64,000 bases of DNA from Bemisia tabaci (lineage: Eukaryota > Arthropoda > Insecta > Hemiptera > Aleyrodidae). The notes beneath the pieces are model-generated. The model had not been told where the DNA came from. It worked only from the letters and a program-made list of their open reading frames with translations, and made no database searches. Made by a program: the position numbers and the translations under genes. The stretch is taken from positions 2,356,001 through 2,420,000 of the forward strand of contig NC_092794.1 of assembly GCF_918797505.1 (NCBI RefSeq). The letters run 5' to 3'. This document shows, in pieces, positions 10,509 to 21,400 of this stretch; the first letter of the stretch is position 1; each line of letters begins with the position of its first letter.

Positions 10509-11160
10509 TATACTTTATTTTCTGTATGGAAAACAACTATACGTTATTCTATGAAAACGTCGATGATTTTTCTTTTCAGTGAGATATCCTGTGAAAATTT
10601 CAAACCGTGATGTTCGTTAGGTCTCTGCTTGAAAAAAAAGTGAAAAGAGCCTTTACTCATTCATCCTGCGCATCCGGTGCAAGACAGCAATAAACGCTAC
10701 GTGATTCACGCACGCGTTCATGCTCAAAAAGTCTGGCCACCCAAAAACGCAACCAGGTGTCCAGACTTTTTACCCAATTTTATTTGATCCAAATTTTTCA
10801 CCGTCCCTTTATAAAGTTAGTCCAATAGTTTTTTTGTGCGCAATGCTCTATGAAGCAATAGTTTACTTAGTCCAGTTTATAAGCAATGGTATAACTGCTG
10901 AGATTTTGCCGAATAATGGAATGTAACCCTTAGATGCCCAAGCCGGATCAAATTGACCCAAGGATCGCTGAGAACGCTACTTCGCAGGTTTTATGGGGCT
11001 GGTATATCCGAACTGAGATGTAGGTCTACAAATAAATCTTTAAAAAAGAATAAAACACCAAATTGAAAAAAAAAAGTACGAACTTAAAATATCAACACAA
11101 CTGAAGATAAGAGAGACGTTTTTGGGTCTGGTTATTACAAGTTTTTTCCCGAATCAGAGA
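10509..11160. other. No feature recognised
   Basis: AT-rich. A GTCTGGCCACCC / CCAGACTTTTTACCC pair near 10731-10772 is a weak inverted match. No gene seen. Confidence 0.4.
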
Positions 11161-11690
11161 GACAATTCATTGGCAGCATAGAGCGAGCGGAGCGTCGCGA
11201 GCTCACGTCTCGCGCCGTAGCGCCTTCTATTTTGGAGATGCAACACGGACATCCATCAAGCACGAATAGTTGTATCCCTGCGCCGTCGTCAACGCGCAAC
11301 CTTTCCCTTGCTCTGTTCCGCGCGTTGTGTTGGTTCCGTCTGTCTTACTTGTAGTGGTGCTTCAAGGGCTACGTTAGCAAAACAGCCGAGGATAGGAGAT
11401 ATGTAATCGGACCTTTTTTTTACATTTTCTCTCGAATCCAAGCGATACCTCATCGACGGCATAAAGCGGAACATTGCGAGTTCACGCATCGCGCCTTCAA
11501 TTTTTCAGATACAACACGGACATCGATCGAGTTACCGTAGATCGATACCGTTAGTTAGTCTACTACCTACGTCCTTTGTCCATTGCAACCACCCGCTTCC
11601 ACCAATAGGATCCCTCCATATCCTTTTTGTCTTCTTTGTCTATTGCTTTGTCTATCAATTTCAATAATCAGCCCGCAGGACGTTGTTGTT
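11161..11690. repeat. Diverged direct duplication around ACACGGACATCCATC
   Basis: Two blocks (11178-11280 and 11459-11550) share GCATA-AGCG-GAGC, CGCGCC-TTC-TTTT and CAACACGGACATC. A third copy (TCACGGACATCCATCGAGTA) lies at 12395-12485, past the hAT insertion. The minus frame across 11289-11489 shows no domain. Confidence 0.5.
11598..11682 (-). repeat. Single arm of the GATAGACAAAGC family
   Basis: Inverse of 5829-5902: CCACCAATAGGATCCCTCCA, then TTGTCTATCAATTTCAATAA. One arm only. Confidence 0.55.
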
Positions 11691-11695
11691 GTCTT

Positions 11696-12348
11696 CAGGC
11701 CCGCCACAAGGGGGGGGGGGGGGGATACTGGGTCCTTGGTACCGGGGCCCGTGACGCAGGTGACAAACCACTACGAATTCATGTGTAACCCTTGTCTCGT
11801 AGGGATAAGTGAAAAAATTACCCTAAAAATTCCGCAAAAGGTGAATAAAGTTTCAAAAACACGCTAGGGCACTATAAAATTTGTCTTACTTTTTTAGAGA
11901 TTTTCAAGATTTTGAGTATATGTAGAATGATATTTTTAGTAACTGTGTTTCATTTTCTTCCGTTGTCGGATGCTAAGAGGCTCCTTTCTGGGCATCCTCG
12001 ACTTCAATGGCTTAACTCCCTTGCCATAGACGTACGAAAGGGGAGTCCAGGGGGCCCGGCTCCCCATAGAATTGAAAATTATCATCTGCCCCCTTAAAAA
12101 AAAATTTATAGATGTTTTGACTGCAACAATTCGAAAGTTTTTGGTGCTGAAAGTAAACAAAAAGGCGTAATTATTCTGCAGAAATTGATGGAAAATCTCC
12201 ATCATAAGAGCTTCATAATGCGTCCAAATAGATTTAAAATTTCAAAAATTTCCCGGGGGAGGCCCCCCGGACCCCCCCCCCCCCCCTGTGCTAGGGGCCC
12301 GGGCCAGAAAATTGGTACCAGGGCCCGAGATGGGATGTGGCGGGCCTG
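11696..12348. mobile_element. Non-autonomous hAT element with G-runs and 8-bp duplication
   Basis: Ends CAGGCCCGCCACA and its inverse TGTGGCGGGCCTG. GTTGTCTT is duplicated exactly on both sides (11688-11695 and 12349-12356). Behind the left end is a G-run (11711-11724) and before the right end a C-run (12272-12286). Subterminal GGTACC-GGGCCC also mirrors. No transposase. A diverged relative of its interior is at 22640-22860. Confidence 0.85.
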
Positions 12349-12915
12349 GTTGTCTTCAGGCGGCCCAAACCAGTCGCAACCGACGCGGCGCGCGCGAAAG
12401 AGCTGTGCTATGTGCGGCAGAATGCTGGCGCGCCTTCACTTTCTCGTATATGCGTCACGGACATCCATCGAGTAGGAATAATTGCATCAGCGACTAAAAC
12501 CGCGCGGCCGTTACTATCATGAGAGTGGAGTAGAAAGCTTGTTGCATTATGACAAGTCTGCAAAAACGAGTAACTGCAAGAAACGCGCATTTCAGTTGCC
12601 GACGCTTGGGACTTCCCGTTCTGATCTATTTTCAGAGTAGGGCTATACACACCTTTTGATAAAAACGTCATATATTTCTTTCTCGTGCGTTTCTCTTCAA
12701 TTAAACAGCAGCAGAGATGGATCGTATTTCAACCAGCGTGATTTCAGTGTTGTAAAAATGTTGGTTCCTCATAATTATCTGAAAAAGCTCCCAGAATAGC
12801 AAATAATTTTTTCTTCCCACCATGTAGAATGCGATAGACACAGCTTACTGTCTACTAAAACAGGTTGGCAAAAAATCAGTACCTCTCCAGTACATCCCCA
12901 AGATATTCAGTTAAT

Positions 12916-13233
12916 GGAGAATTTGCATGCAAATGTTTTATTGCTTCATCTGAGAGTGCTTAAAGACTGATTTCACAGTACTTTTTATAATTTTTTTTCT
13001 GATATGTGAAATGGTATAAAAATAGATTTAAAAATGAAAAAATGCACCGCGTAGTGACGTCATCTGGCGGCATTTTCCATTTAAACACATGCATTTTAGC
13101 AGATTAGATCATTTTGCCATATCTTCTCCAATAATTATTCAATTCATGAACCAAGGGTATCCTCGTGATCAGTTCACTCAGTGGTTTCCACTTAAACGCG
13201 AGATTCATCAAATTCAGACACCTGCAAATTCTC
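12916..13233. mobile_element. GGAGAATTTGCA palindromic element, copy 1
   Basis: Starts GGAGAATTTGCA, ends TGCAAATTCTC. The inner part (CCATTTAAACACA, TTTTAGCAGATTAGATCATT) is shared with the copy at 48142-48495, as are AAGTCATC or GTCATCTGGCGGCA. The arms have diverged between the ends. Confidence 0.55.
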
Positions 13234-13573
13234 TATTCTTTATAACTCCAGCTATGACGTTTGGCTTGTTCCCCTTAGAAAAAATGAAATAAAAGCAGAA
13301 ATTTTGAAACAGCGCGACGGAGATCCGTGCTGTGGGACGTTGGGCACAGAAATTTGATTTCGATAGACGGACGACAACCCTGGAAGATGATGAAAAGCGG
13401 ACTCGGAGGCTTGGGATGGGGAAGGAGCGCGGGTGCGGCGCCGCAGTGGCAGTGCTTAAACCGCAGAGTGGGTTACCTGATGAGGAAGTGAACCGGAAAG
13501 GGATGGCTACCAGATGAAGAAGGAGAAGGGCTCAGTTCATGAGATCACGCGAGAAATCTATCCTAGACGAATG
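13234..13573. other. Purine-rich stretch, nothing recognised
   Basis: G/A-rich (GGGATGGGGAAGGAGCGCGG). The short plus frame at 13332-13517 is lysine- and arginine-rich with no domain. Confidence 0.4.
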
Positions 13574-13985
13574 CTCCCGTCCTAAGGAACAACGCCGTAT
13601 GAACCTTCAGGCGTTGCCAAGTTCCCTTTGATAAAACACGAATTTCCCGGTATACTTATGAATATTTTCCTTCCATTTTTCCAGATAATTTTGTCGGCAA
13701 TTCCACCTAAAGTCCCTGAAAATTTCAAGGATATATATATCATGCGATGAGCCTAATATTGCCACCAAAATTCTGAAACTCTTCACCTCTCTTAATCTAA
13801 AAATCTAAATTTTCGTTTATACTCCTATATATTTTCAAAATTACCTGTAAAGACGTTAATAGCCTGAGTCGCTGAATGTCTCAAAATTATAATAACTAAC
13901 TAACTATCCTTAAAAATAAACATTTTATTGATGGAAATTTGGCAACTCTCGAATGTTCATACGGCGTTCTTCCTTAGCGCGGCAG
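13574..13985. mobile_element. Foldback family GCTAAGGAAGAACGCCGTAT, copy 3, with nested insert
   Basis: Left end TCCTAAGGAACAACGCCGTA, right end GGCGTTCTTCCTTAGCGCGG. The arms resemble copy 2, but the middle is interrupted by a segment (about 13725-13910) that includes the retroposon-like fragment listed next. Confidence 0.65.
13800..13906 (+). repeat. Retroposon-like fragment ending in (AACT)n
   Basis: About 107 bp, almost identical (inverted) to 36017-36127. It ends ATTATAATAACTAACTAACT, a simple tail typical of short or long non-LTR retroelement 3' ends. The two hosts are unrelated DNA elements, so it moved on its own. Confidence 0.5.
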
Positions 13986-14399
13986 AACTAAAGGGGTGGG
14001 AAAGAGCAAGGGGGAGTACTCTGCCGAGTGCGGAGTTTTCTCCAAAAGGAGACGATCTAAAGCTCATTGAAAGTTTGTCGCCGAATATAGCGAAAGGAAT
14101 TTTGCAAAATCTCCTGAGCCTGCTGCGGAGATGGAATCGAGGAGAAAATTAGTGGGGTGAAGTTGGAGGCAATATATTTTAGGGACCCTTCACTAACAAT
14201 CAAAGCAATTTAATTCATGAGATCCGAGGGTTCTTGAACCGAAATATTAATGCCTTCTTGAAATCTGTCTTACTTCTTTGAAATTATCGACTCTCGAAGA
14301 TATAATTAAACACTTTCCGCGGTCTCTGAAAAATCTGTGTTGATCCCGGATTTCAAGATATTTTCCGCATTCAGTGGGTTGCACAGCGAATGATAATAC
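13986..14399. other. No feature recognised
   Basis: Short plus frame around 13928-14152 is partly foldback end. Nothing else seen. Confidence 0.4.
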
Positions 14400-14669
14400 C
14401 AGGGTTGCCACAGAATTTAGAAAATGAAATTCCCTGACATTTCCCTGATTTCCCTGACACATTTTGGCGAAATTTCCTGGCAATTAAAGATATGACGGAT
14501 GATTAAGAGGCCATAATTGAAAATAGTTTTCTGGCAAAATTTGTTGTTCGAAAGCTCAAATCCATTCTAGAGAGCAAATGGAGGTGATTTAACAAATTTT
14601 TTCTGACATTTTCGTCTTTTCCGTCATTTTCCCTGACATTTCTCGGTTTTCCCTGACTGTGGTAACCCT
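14400..14669. mobile_element. GTTGCCACAG element, copy 2
   Basis: Best preserved of the family: CAGGGTTGCCACAGAATTTA at the left, CTGACTGTGGTAACCCT at the right, with TTCCCTGACATTTCCCTGA tandem units just inside both ends. No coding capacity. Confidence 0.7.
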
Positions 14670-14911
14670 ATAAAACTTATTTAAGTGCGTTACGGCCTAT
14701 TTTGCAACTTTTTTGTTGTTACTTTTGTTTCAAAGCGCAGCTGCGAGACCTTGCCGATGGATTTATCCATAAAAAGCTCTTCGCCCATAAAAAAAATTTC
14801 TGGACGCGACCAGCCAACGGAGCCGGAGCCCTGCGCAGGGCCGGAAGATAACGGTTTCCCGATATTCAGATGCATTTTCATCCATTGTTGCCGGTTTTCA
14901 TATCACACCCA

Positions 14912-15075
14912 CAGTGGCGTGGCGTGAATAATCGATTATCGATATCTCGCCATTTGAAACTATGGTAAAGAATCGATTACTAAGGTGTTCGCTGCGAACA
15001 CCCTGATAATCGATCTTTTTTCATGGGTTTAAATGCCATAACAATCGATATATCGCAATTCACGCCACGCCACTG
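14912..15075. mobile_element. hAT MITE family A, copy 2, perfect 8-bp duplication
   Basis: CAGTGGCGTGGCGTGAATAA at the left is mirrored at the right. CACACCCA is duplicated exactly on both sides (14904-14911 and 15076-15083). The centre contains GGTGTTCGCTGCGAACACC. Same length (164 bp) as copy 1. Confidence 0.9.
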
Positions 15076-15403
15076 CACACCCAATTTGCCCACCCTGCAA
15101 AGCTGTATTTCCACAGAAAACTGTATTCAACGGGACCTCTCGGCCGTACCCACTGTGTTAAAACCACGTATCTGCATAGGATCTCCGTTAGAAATAAGCG
15201 TTTCTAGCCTGCGAGTCGACTGTAGAATCGTTATCAAAAATGAACTTGATCGATGAAGTCCTATCTTGGCAATGATATGAATCCATCAAGGTTGACAGAT
15301 AATGCAATTAGATACGGCAATTTTGCATCGGTTTAAATGCAGTGGCGATTTTTGGAAGAGATATTTTGGATGCTCCGTAGCCCGTCACAACTATCTCTAG
15401 CTT

Positions 15404-15505
15404 TCCCATAAAAGCATATATCTGCATAGGGAAACCAATGGTATGTATGTCGTTTCTAAAACGGGCCAGAAATAGTGGTTCCTTATTGCAAAATCTAATC
15501 CAAAT
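15404..15505. repeat. Diverged half of the TTGGACTGCATTTTGC family
   Basis: Contains CATAGGGAAACCAATGGTA, ACGGGCCAGAAATAGTGG and TTGCAAAATCTAATCCAA, corresponding to the right half of the full palindromes. The left arm is missing. Confidence 0.5.
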
Positions 15506-15534
15506 AATAAGCAATTTAAACAGCGGGTAACAAG

Positions 15535-15724
15535 GTTTTTTTACACAAGTAACACGAAACCGTTTCGGCTGAAAACTCAGCCGAAGAAAGTTAGCGTTTC
15601 TCTCGTTTTGAAACGGCCAAGCACCAAGATTTTAGATTTTTAAATTTTTTACTGGTTTTTATCCAACAGGTGAGGTAGGCTGAGTTTTCAGCCGCAACGT
15701 TTTGGTGTTATTTGTGTGAGAAAA
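15535..15724. mobile_element. Palindrome with GGCTGAAAACTCAGCC arms
   Basis: TTTTTACACAAGTAACACGA at the left and an inverse (GTTATTTGTGTGAGAAAA) at the right. GGCTGAAAACTCAGCC and GGCTGAGTTTTCAGCC are themselves palindromic and occupy equivalent positions. About 190 bp, non-coding. Confidence 0.65.
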
Positions 15725-15967
15725 GCGTCGTTACTCGCAGTTGAAATTTTTTATTATTTTATTTTTGGAACACAGGTAACACTGCTTTTACTCCAATTGA
15801 AAGTATGTAAAACAATCGATTCCAGCTAAGTTGGCCTATCTCAACTAGAATCGATATTTTCAATGGATTTAAATAGAGTAAAATCAGTGTTGCCGAGCAG
15901 AAAACGACGCCAAAAGGAATTGTCTAGCAACAATGCCAACAAAAAGCGGCATTGAGGGAGGGAGATT

Positions 15968-16387
15968 TCATGCTAGGACAGTATACGTCGTATTCAACAA
16001 CCCATTGAGACTGGATATGATTGGAACTTCTCCAAATAAGATGAACACAGACATGGAACTCATTAGGTTGCCGGAAATGAAAAAAATCGGATTTCGCTTC
16101 CATGGAGGTGGATCCTCAGCTTTGGCGCGATGCATTCTGGGTAGAATCTTTATCCTTTTCAAATTGTAATCATTAGGTGGATTACACATGATTGGGAAAA
16201 TAAAAGTTTTAGTTGCTGGATCGATCATTAAAGAATACCCGTTCCCAAAATCTTGAAGAAATTCAGCGATCGGTTGAGGATTTAAAGCAATACTCCTTGA
16301 CTTTATTCTAAGATTTTGGGGGACCGTATTCGGCACGGACATTCTTTTAAGATAGATCAAGTGACCGAAATTTACATTTTTTTCCAA
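15968..16387 (-). CDS. Unrecognised 139-codon open frame
   Basis: One of the longest uninterrupted frames in the window. It opens at a TTG; the first in-frame ATG is internal. The product is basic to neutral, with a hydrophobic stretch near its end (FILFGEVPII). I recognise no domain, signal peptide or splice structure. An opposite-strand frame overlaps it. It may be an exon of an unknown gene or chance; there is no second copy in the window to test conservation. Confidence 0.2.
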   Translation of the reverse strand: MEKNVNFGHLIYLKRMSVPNTVPQNLRIKSRSIALNPQPIAEFLQDFGNGYSLMIDPATKTFIFPIMCNPPNDYNLKRIKILPRMHRAKAEDPPPWKRNPIFFISGNLMSSMSVFILFGEVPIISSLNGLLNTTYTVLA

Positions 16388-17431
16388 AATATGATACCTA
16401 ATGGTTAAAAATTGGTATGTATCTGACGTAGGTGATTTGCCAAATCGGGCATTTTATCAAATGCCTAGGCAGATGGTCAAATTTTGACAGTTTACGACAT
16501 TTTGTGAATTTGAGGCAAAGAGGTCACAAGTTTTCAATATTTTGACGTGAATAATTCATCAAGTCTACTAACTTTTCTTGTTTCTTCTTCTTCTTCTTCA
16601 AATGCTCCGCATATATCTAAATGTTGAAACTTTAGAAATTCTGGATTTTATGATGCGCTGAAAATGTCAGGATAAATCTTCGCTCAGAAGTTAAAAATCG
16701 TTTAAGATACTATAATGTATGATGCACGTGTTTCCAGAGAATTCTTCCTTACAGAAGTAATGCATTATTTTTTCTAAAATAAAGCGAAGAATCAGAATAT
16801 CAATCCAAGTAAGAATATTTGCTTAAGCATTTCACAAAATGCCTGCATAATTTTAACATTTGCCTGTGACATATCGATTACACCCGGAATGCATTGCGTT
16901 AAAGTTGAGGATTGATCATGCAAAATCAGATACCAAGAATAGTTTGCTAAAAAATTCTACACATTTAGCATTCACTTTACAGCTTAGCAAAAACTGAAAT
17001 CACTGCGCCTGGGCATTTTGGCCGCAGGTTATGCTCTGGAAAAATTTATTTCGGAGGCTCTATAATAAAGTTAGAGCTAGTAAGACAAATTCTCTCACTT
17101 ACGAAATTGGTATTCCTGTCCGGAAAGAACATTAAAAGCAAGAAAACACTATTCCACGCAGCACGATTTCTTCCCGAGAGAAAACAATATTACACGCGAC
17201 GAACTTGAGGAATGCGCTCGCACTGATCACAACAAAACTTTTCGAGTCGGACTTGAGAGTCCACATGGTCGTTGACCAGTGACCACTATCCTATCGGCAA
17301 AATCAGGATGAACCTTGTAAGATAAGTCAGAAAGAGATAAAATAGCTCGTTCTTCGATCCTCATTCCGCGCTACTATGATGAGGCCACATTTTGCGATGT
17401 TAAGGAACTGCAATTTCTGGCTTAGAACACT
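16388..17431. other. No gene recognised
   Basis: AT-rich. Contains a short TTCTTC microsatellite (16581-16600) and small palindromes such as GGGCATTTTATCAAATGCC (16447-16465). Confidence 0.4.
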
Positions 17432-17570
17432 TGGACTGCATTTTGCAATTTGAAACTATAAATTCTAACCCGGTTCAAAAACAACGTATGTGCCATTAGT
17501 TTCCCTATGCACATAAATGTTTTTCCAGAAGAGCCAGAAATTACAGTTCCAAATTGCAAAATGCAGTCCA
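17432..17570. mobile_element. TTGGACTGCATTTTGC palindrome, copy 1
   Basis: 139-bp palindrome: TGGACTGCATTTTGCAATTT at the left, its inverse ending GCAGTCCA at the right, with GTGCCATTAGTTTCCCTATG in the loop region. Same arrangement at 38144, 39395 and 44866. A diverged extra arm follows at about 17585-17665. Confidence 0.8.
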
Positions 17571-17741
17571 CTTATGTGCATAGGAAAACTAATCGTATAT
17601 GGATTGCCTCTAAAATGAGCCAGAATCTGTGGCTAAGAGGTTATACATTGGAAAATGTAGTCTAATTCCCATCTAAAAACACGACATTCAGGGTTTTTTA
17701 AACCACCCGTGCGAGCCTTTTTTCTCGGTCATCTTAGGTTA

Positions 17742-17806
17742 GATGAAATCAGAGACTGCGGGAACGAATACGGAATCTACCCCAAGGCATCCAAATTCCG
17801 TGACTC
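17742..17806. repeat. 65-bp near-identical segment, copy 1
   Basis: 63 of 65 positions match 54764-54828 in direct orientation. It includes GGGAACGAATACGGAATCTA and CAAGGCATCCAAATTCCG. The flanks are unrelated beyond this segment. Confidence 0.75.
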
Positions 17807-17819
17807 AAAAACTTCTTGA

Positions 17820-18372
17820 ATGGACCACTAGACAAAGTACGAATTTCAGCATTCTGATACACGTTTCTCAACCAAAATTTCACGTAGAACACGATAGGCA
17901 CAACGAAAATTACCAAAATCAACTCCTGACGAAGATATTTAATGATGTTTGATGCGTGAATTCAAACCACCCGCTCATGAAAACTCAATGCTCTACGTGA
18001 TTCACATCGCGCGCTAAATGTTTATCATGACAGTCTCTGTGATATAAAAATCTGGCAACCTCAATCTTGACGCTTTGGCTCAGCTATAGCAAATTGCTGA
18101 TAGTTTGAACAACACATGGTGGGAAATGAACATTGCTCGATTGAGAAGCTTGCTGAAACCTTTGTAGTGCGCGATTTGACTCACGTAGAGCTTTGAGTTT
18201 CTTGTGAGCGGGCAGTTCAAATTCCTCGTAATCAGTGCAAAATAAAAACGTTAATATCTTCATTAGAAGTTGATTTCGGTAATTTTCGTAGTATGAATCG
18301 TGTTCCACGTGAAATTCTGGTTAAGAAACATGTATCAGATTGCTTAAATTCGTACCTTGTCTAGTGGTCCAT
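17820..18372. mobile_element. Palindrome TGGACCACTAGACAA, copy 1
   Basis: Arms of about 200 bp or more: ATGGACCACTAGACAAAGTA at the left is mirrored by TACCTTGTCTAGTGGTCCAT at the right, followed inwards by CATTCTGATACACGTTTCTC and its inverse. Centre near 18095. A diverged copy is at 55881-56337 and a left arm only at 61511. Confidence 0.8.
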
Positions 18373-18704
18373 TAGACATCATTTGCAGTATTGGTTAAAA
18401 ATTTCATGTCCGACCTCTCTGATTGACTCGATCCACTGTGCGGCGGTTCGGTGGTGCACACCATGGTCCTCTCACCTTAGAGTCATCAATTTGTGATACA
18501 CACATTTTTCAAAGGTTGCTCACCATAAAACACCGATGAACCCAGGGCGGAAGAGACCATGGTATGCACTACCGCCATAAATGACGTCATACATCTTGTT
18601 TATCGATAAGCGATATTTCCGTTAAGAGTGGACAAAAAAACTTGGCGTTTAAACGGATCTATTACTATGGTATAAGCTCCGAGACCTCCTAAAATTGCTT
18701 AATG

Positions 18705-19020
18705 GTAACGCATAGTTCCAGCGTTCTACGGGGACAATTTTCATGATTTTTGCGGCTGTCTACGGGAGATTGTCCCTACATGAGCCCGCTCTATTCAGAT
18801 CTTGAAAATATGACCCAGGTTTTTTACATTACGAGGTAAAGTTGCGAATTCTTCCATTTAACACCAATGTAAATTTTTATTTTTTGTCACAGTTCGTTTG
18901 AGCATTCTACAGGGCCGATTTCCACGACACGTTTTCGTGACAATCGACAGATGACAGTCCCTAGATGAGCCAGCTGTAATCACATTTTGGAAATAGGACC
19001 CAGGTTTTTTTAAATAAGAG
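18705..19020 (+). repeat. Two-copy diverged tandem repeat
   Basis: 18705-18840 and 18885-19020 align with a period near 182 bp (GTTCTACGGGGACAATTTTC versus GCATTCTACAGGGCCGATTT; both end GACCCAGGTTTTTT). Origin unknown. Confidence 0.5.
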
Positions 19021-19454
19021 AGGGACCAAAGTGTTTCGAAAGGGGGACAAAATTTGAAATTCCGGCCAGTCAAAAATGGCGGGAATTTCAAACTTAGAGG
19101 AAAATTAAACGGAGCAGAACAATTTGAATCTTGGTCTGTTGATGGGGTGAGGTAAGTGAATCGAAGATATGCTCCTTTGCTACATACTGTCCAAAAGCGA
19201 CGAAATGCTCCGTTCCGTTTTCTCCGATTTGTTCCAGTCTTGGCGTAAAGTTTGAGATAAATGTCGATTTTAAAATTCGATTCTTATTGGTACAATCGTT
19301 CCCGGCCAGGGAGAATGATTGGACCAATGAGAGTCGGGTATTAAAATCTTTTCATTTTTTTTGTCGTTCTCGTGTCAAAGCGCCTAAAGAACGCGAAGCG
19401 CCCTCTGGGGGTTGGGCCGCTTAGCGACCAGGGGGCGTAGCCTCCTGGTAATAT

Positions 19455-19523
19455 TATGCTACTTATTCATAAGCTTAAACCATCGAACCACGATTCCGTG
19501 ACTAGCGCGACGAACTGACCCAT
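19455..19523 (-). pseudogene. Fragment of the TESYFDG family
   Basis: The inverse strand aligns with 29466-29580 and 21500-21560 over the GGGTCAGTT.. GAATCGTGGTTCGATGG region. Abutted by a palindrome on its right, so truncated. Confidence 0.45.
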
Positions 19524-19895
19524 AATTGGACGTATCTATCCTACAAGGAACTATCTGCAAGTGGAAAGACGGGGTGCATGTGCTCGTGGAAGCTGGATAA
19601 GAAACAATATGGTCAGTGGATACAGTTCCTTTTGAGAAAATGGAAAAGCTGGATTTTCAATTGAATGAAAAGGAAATGAGCGCTAACTCGTGAGCCGTGG
19701 GCAAGTCATAAGAGCCTTGTGGACAGGGCTCATGAGTTAAAGACCGCCTCCCCGATCGTCGTTTCTCTCATCGTTATGCCGCTGACGTCACTGGCGCTTT
19801 AAAATCCCCATTCATTTTTATGGCCCGACCACTAACGAGCACACCCCATCTTTCCACTTGCACAAAGTTCCATTTGGCATAAACACGTCCAATTG
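19524..19895. mobile_element. Palindrome, TTGGACGTAT family, copy 2
   Basis: AATTGGACGTATCTATCCTA at the left and ATAAACACGTCCAATT at the right. Inner arms include CAAGTGGAAAGACGGGGTG, mirrored as CACCCCATCTTTCCACTTG. The 240-bp middle is unique. Confidence 0.7.
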
Positions 19896-19950
19896 GGAAA
19901 ATCATTTGTTCCTACTGGAATTATTCCATTAAAAATTTAAATTAGAAAAT

Positions 19951-20103
19951 ATGGCGTACTGGTGGGTGATCAGTAATTGTGCCAATCCAGAAAATCAAAA
20001 TAACGTACCTTATGAGAAGCTCGCAGCTGTCAATCCTGAAACAGAAGATGGAACGAGAATTATTATTATGCTTTGCAATGAAATGGAGGAGAGAACGATT
20101 GAA
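19951..20103 (+). CDS. Probable first coding exon of an unidentified gene
   Basis: An ATG opens a 51-codon frame beginning MAYWWVISNCANPEN and continuing through VPYEKLAAVNPETEDGTRI to MEERTIE. It runs straight into GTGAGT at 20104, a strong splice donor, with stop codon TAA just after if unspliced. The composition (no low complexity, balanced residues) differs from the surrounding junk frames. I do not recognise the protein. The next exon was not found: 20110-20500 has no acceptor with a matching frame that I could defend. No promoter element was identified. Confidence 0.5.
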
Positions 20104-20514
20104 GTGAGTTAAGTGACACAGACACTAAAAACGCTTGCGCAGTAATCTGTCGCAGGTATTCTTGAAAATTACGTCAAACCTTGAAAAGCGAGTTCAAAGT
20201 TGCCTATTATGAGCTTCCACTGAACTTCGCCGAACAAGCTAAGTTGGCCGGTGGCATCCAAAACATCTTTGCCGCCGCGATTTCTTTCTCGACTGTGCAA
20301 CCCTTCTGCCGCGATTGCAGTCGGTGCAGCCGTCATCATTGCACGGCTACACGAACCATGGATTGCGTGCGAGAGAGGAATCGCCTCGTGAAAAAGAGAT
20401 CGCAGAGGTAACGGATATTTTCGGTCGCCATCTTGCCATTCTCGGCGATGCGCGTTGAAATGGGAGCTCAGAGTCGTCATTGAACTTGTTTCGCACTCCA
20501 GTTGTTATGAAACG
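20104..20514. other. Downstream of the exon, no second exon found
   Basis: Moderately GC-rich (GCCGCGATTTCTTTCTC, CGGCGATGCGCGTTG). Overlapping frames on both strands show no domain. It could hold intron or untranslated sequence of the 19951 gene. Confidence 0.35.
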
Positions 20515-20627
20515 AAAGAATTCATGTACCAAATTTGACGAAGAAATTCTACGCAATAAAGGCGTGGTTTTTTTAGAGGAAGAATATCGCATTCCATACT
20601 GATATCGAAACTACACTCGAATGCTTT
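20515..20627. repeat. Internal fragment of the AAGGTGATTC palindrome family
   Basis: Matches 33140-33175 and the middle of 51226-51488 (CATGTACCAAATTTGACGAA, AATATCGCATTC). Ends and terminal motif are missing. Confidence 0.55.
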
Positions 20628-20628
20628 T

Positions 20629-20735
20629 CCATGGCGCTTAGTTCCGTTTGACAGAATGCGCTATCCGGCATTCTAATTTCCTCAAAAAGAACTCATATTG
20701 GCGCTTAGTTCCGTTTGACAGAAATACGCCCAGTT
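20629..20735. repeat. Fragment of the TTGGACGTAT palindrome family
   Basis: Two GGCGCTTAGTTCCGTTTGAC units about 70 bp apart. The whole segment is the inverse of 55634-55738, differing at few positions. Confidence 0.6.
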
Positions 20736-20875
20736 GCGCTAGATAGAATCGTATTTTGATGGCATAAGCTCATTTTATCAGTATAATGGACAAGTGTGCC
20801 CAATCGCCAATTTTTTTTTATTTTCAGTATTAACAGAAATATCGCTCATCAAATAACATGGTGTATAACATCAGC
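20736..20875 (+). pseudogene. Fragment of the TESYFDG family
   Basis: AGAATCGTATTTTGATGG, then ATGGACAAGTGTGCCCAATC align with the minus strand of 29466-29560. The frame is broken by a T-run (20810-20825). Truncated by the MITE at 20876. Confidence 0.5.
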
Positions 20876-21244
20876 CACACGGAGAAAAAAACTTCGTGCG
20901 TGGGAGCCGAAGTTTAGGCGATATGGATCTCTGAAGTTTTCGGATTGAGCATCTGAACTTTTTAGGTCCAGCTGCTGAGGTTTGGATCACACACCTGAAA
21001 CTTCAGTTCTTACATCTGAAGTACCTCGGTTTTCACATCCGAAAAACTTTGGTTCTCACATCCGAAAAACTTCGGTTCTCAAATCTGAAGTACTTCAGAT
21101 GTAAGAAATGAAGTTTCAGATATGTGAGCCGAACCTCGACAGCTAGACCTAAAGTGTTCAGATGCTCAATCCAAAAACTTCAGAGATCCATATGACCTAA
21201 ACTTCGGGTTCCACGCAAGAGGTTTTTTTCTCATTGCACCGTGG
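20876..21244. mobile_element. MITE with nested CTTCGG/CCGAAG hairpins, copy 1
   Basis: Ends CACGGAGAAAAAAACTTCGT and an inverse with an insertion. Whole-length pairing: GATCTCTGAAGTTTTCGGAT at the left, ATCCAAAAACTTCAGAGATC at the right. The middle holds several copies of CACATCCGAAAAACTT. A compact copy is at 34556-34816. Confidence 0.75.
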
Positions 21245-21400
21245 AACCGCACACAGTCTTAAAAGATTATAGAATCTAAATAGATTGCGAGGGAAAAAAA
21301 GACAGTAACCAGTCAAAGTTAATATAAATATCACTGCTTGATGAAATTAAGGGGAAAGAAACCATGATATGCAGCAACACGGTATAAGACGTCATACACC

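Noticed and set aside
20169..20592. Overlapping frames on both strands as a second exon of the 19951 gene
   Set aside because: No acceptor with a matching phase could be defended and no conserved residues are recognisable.
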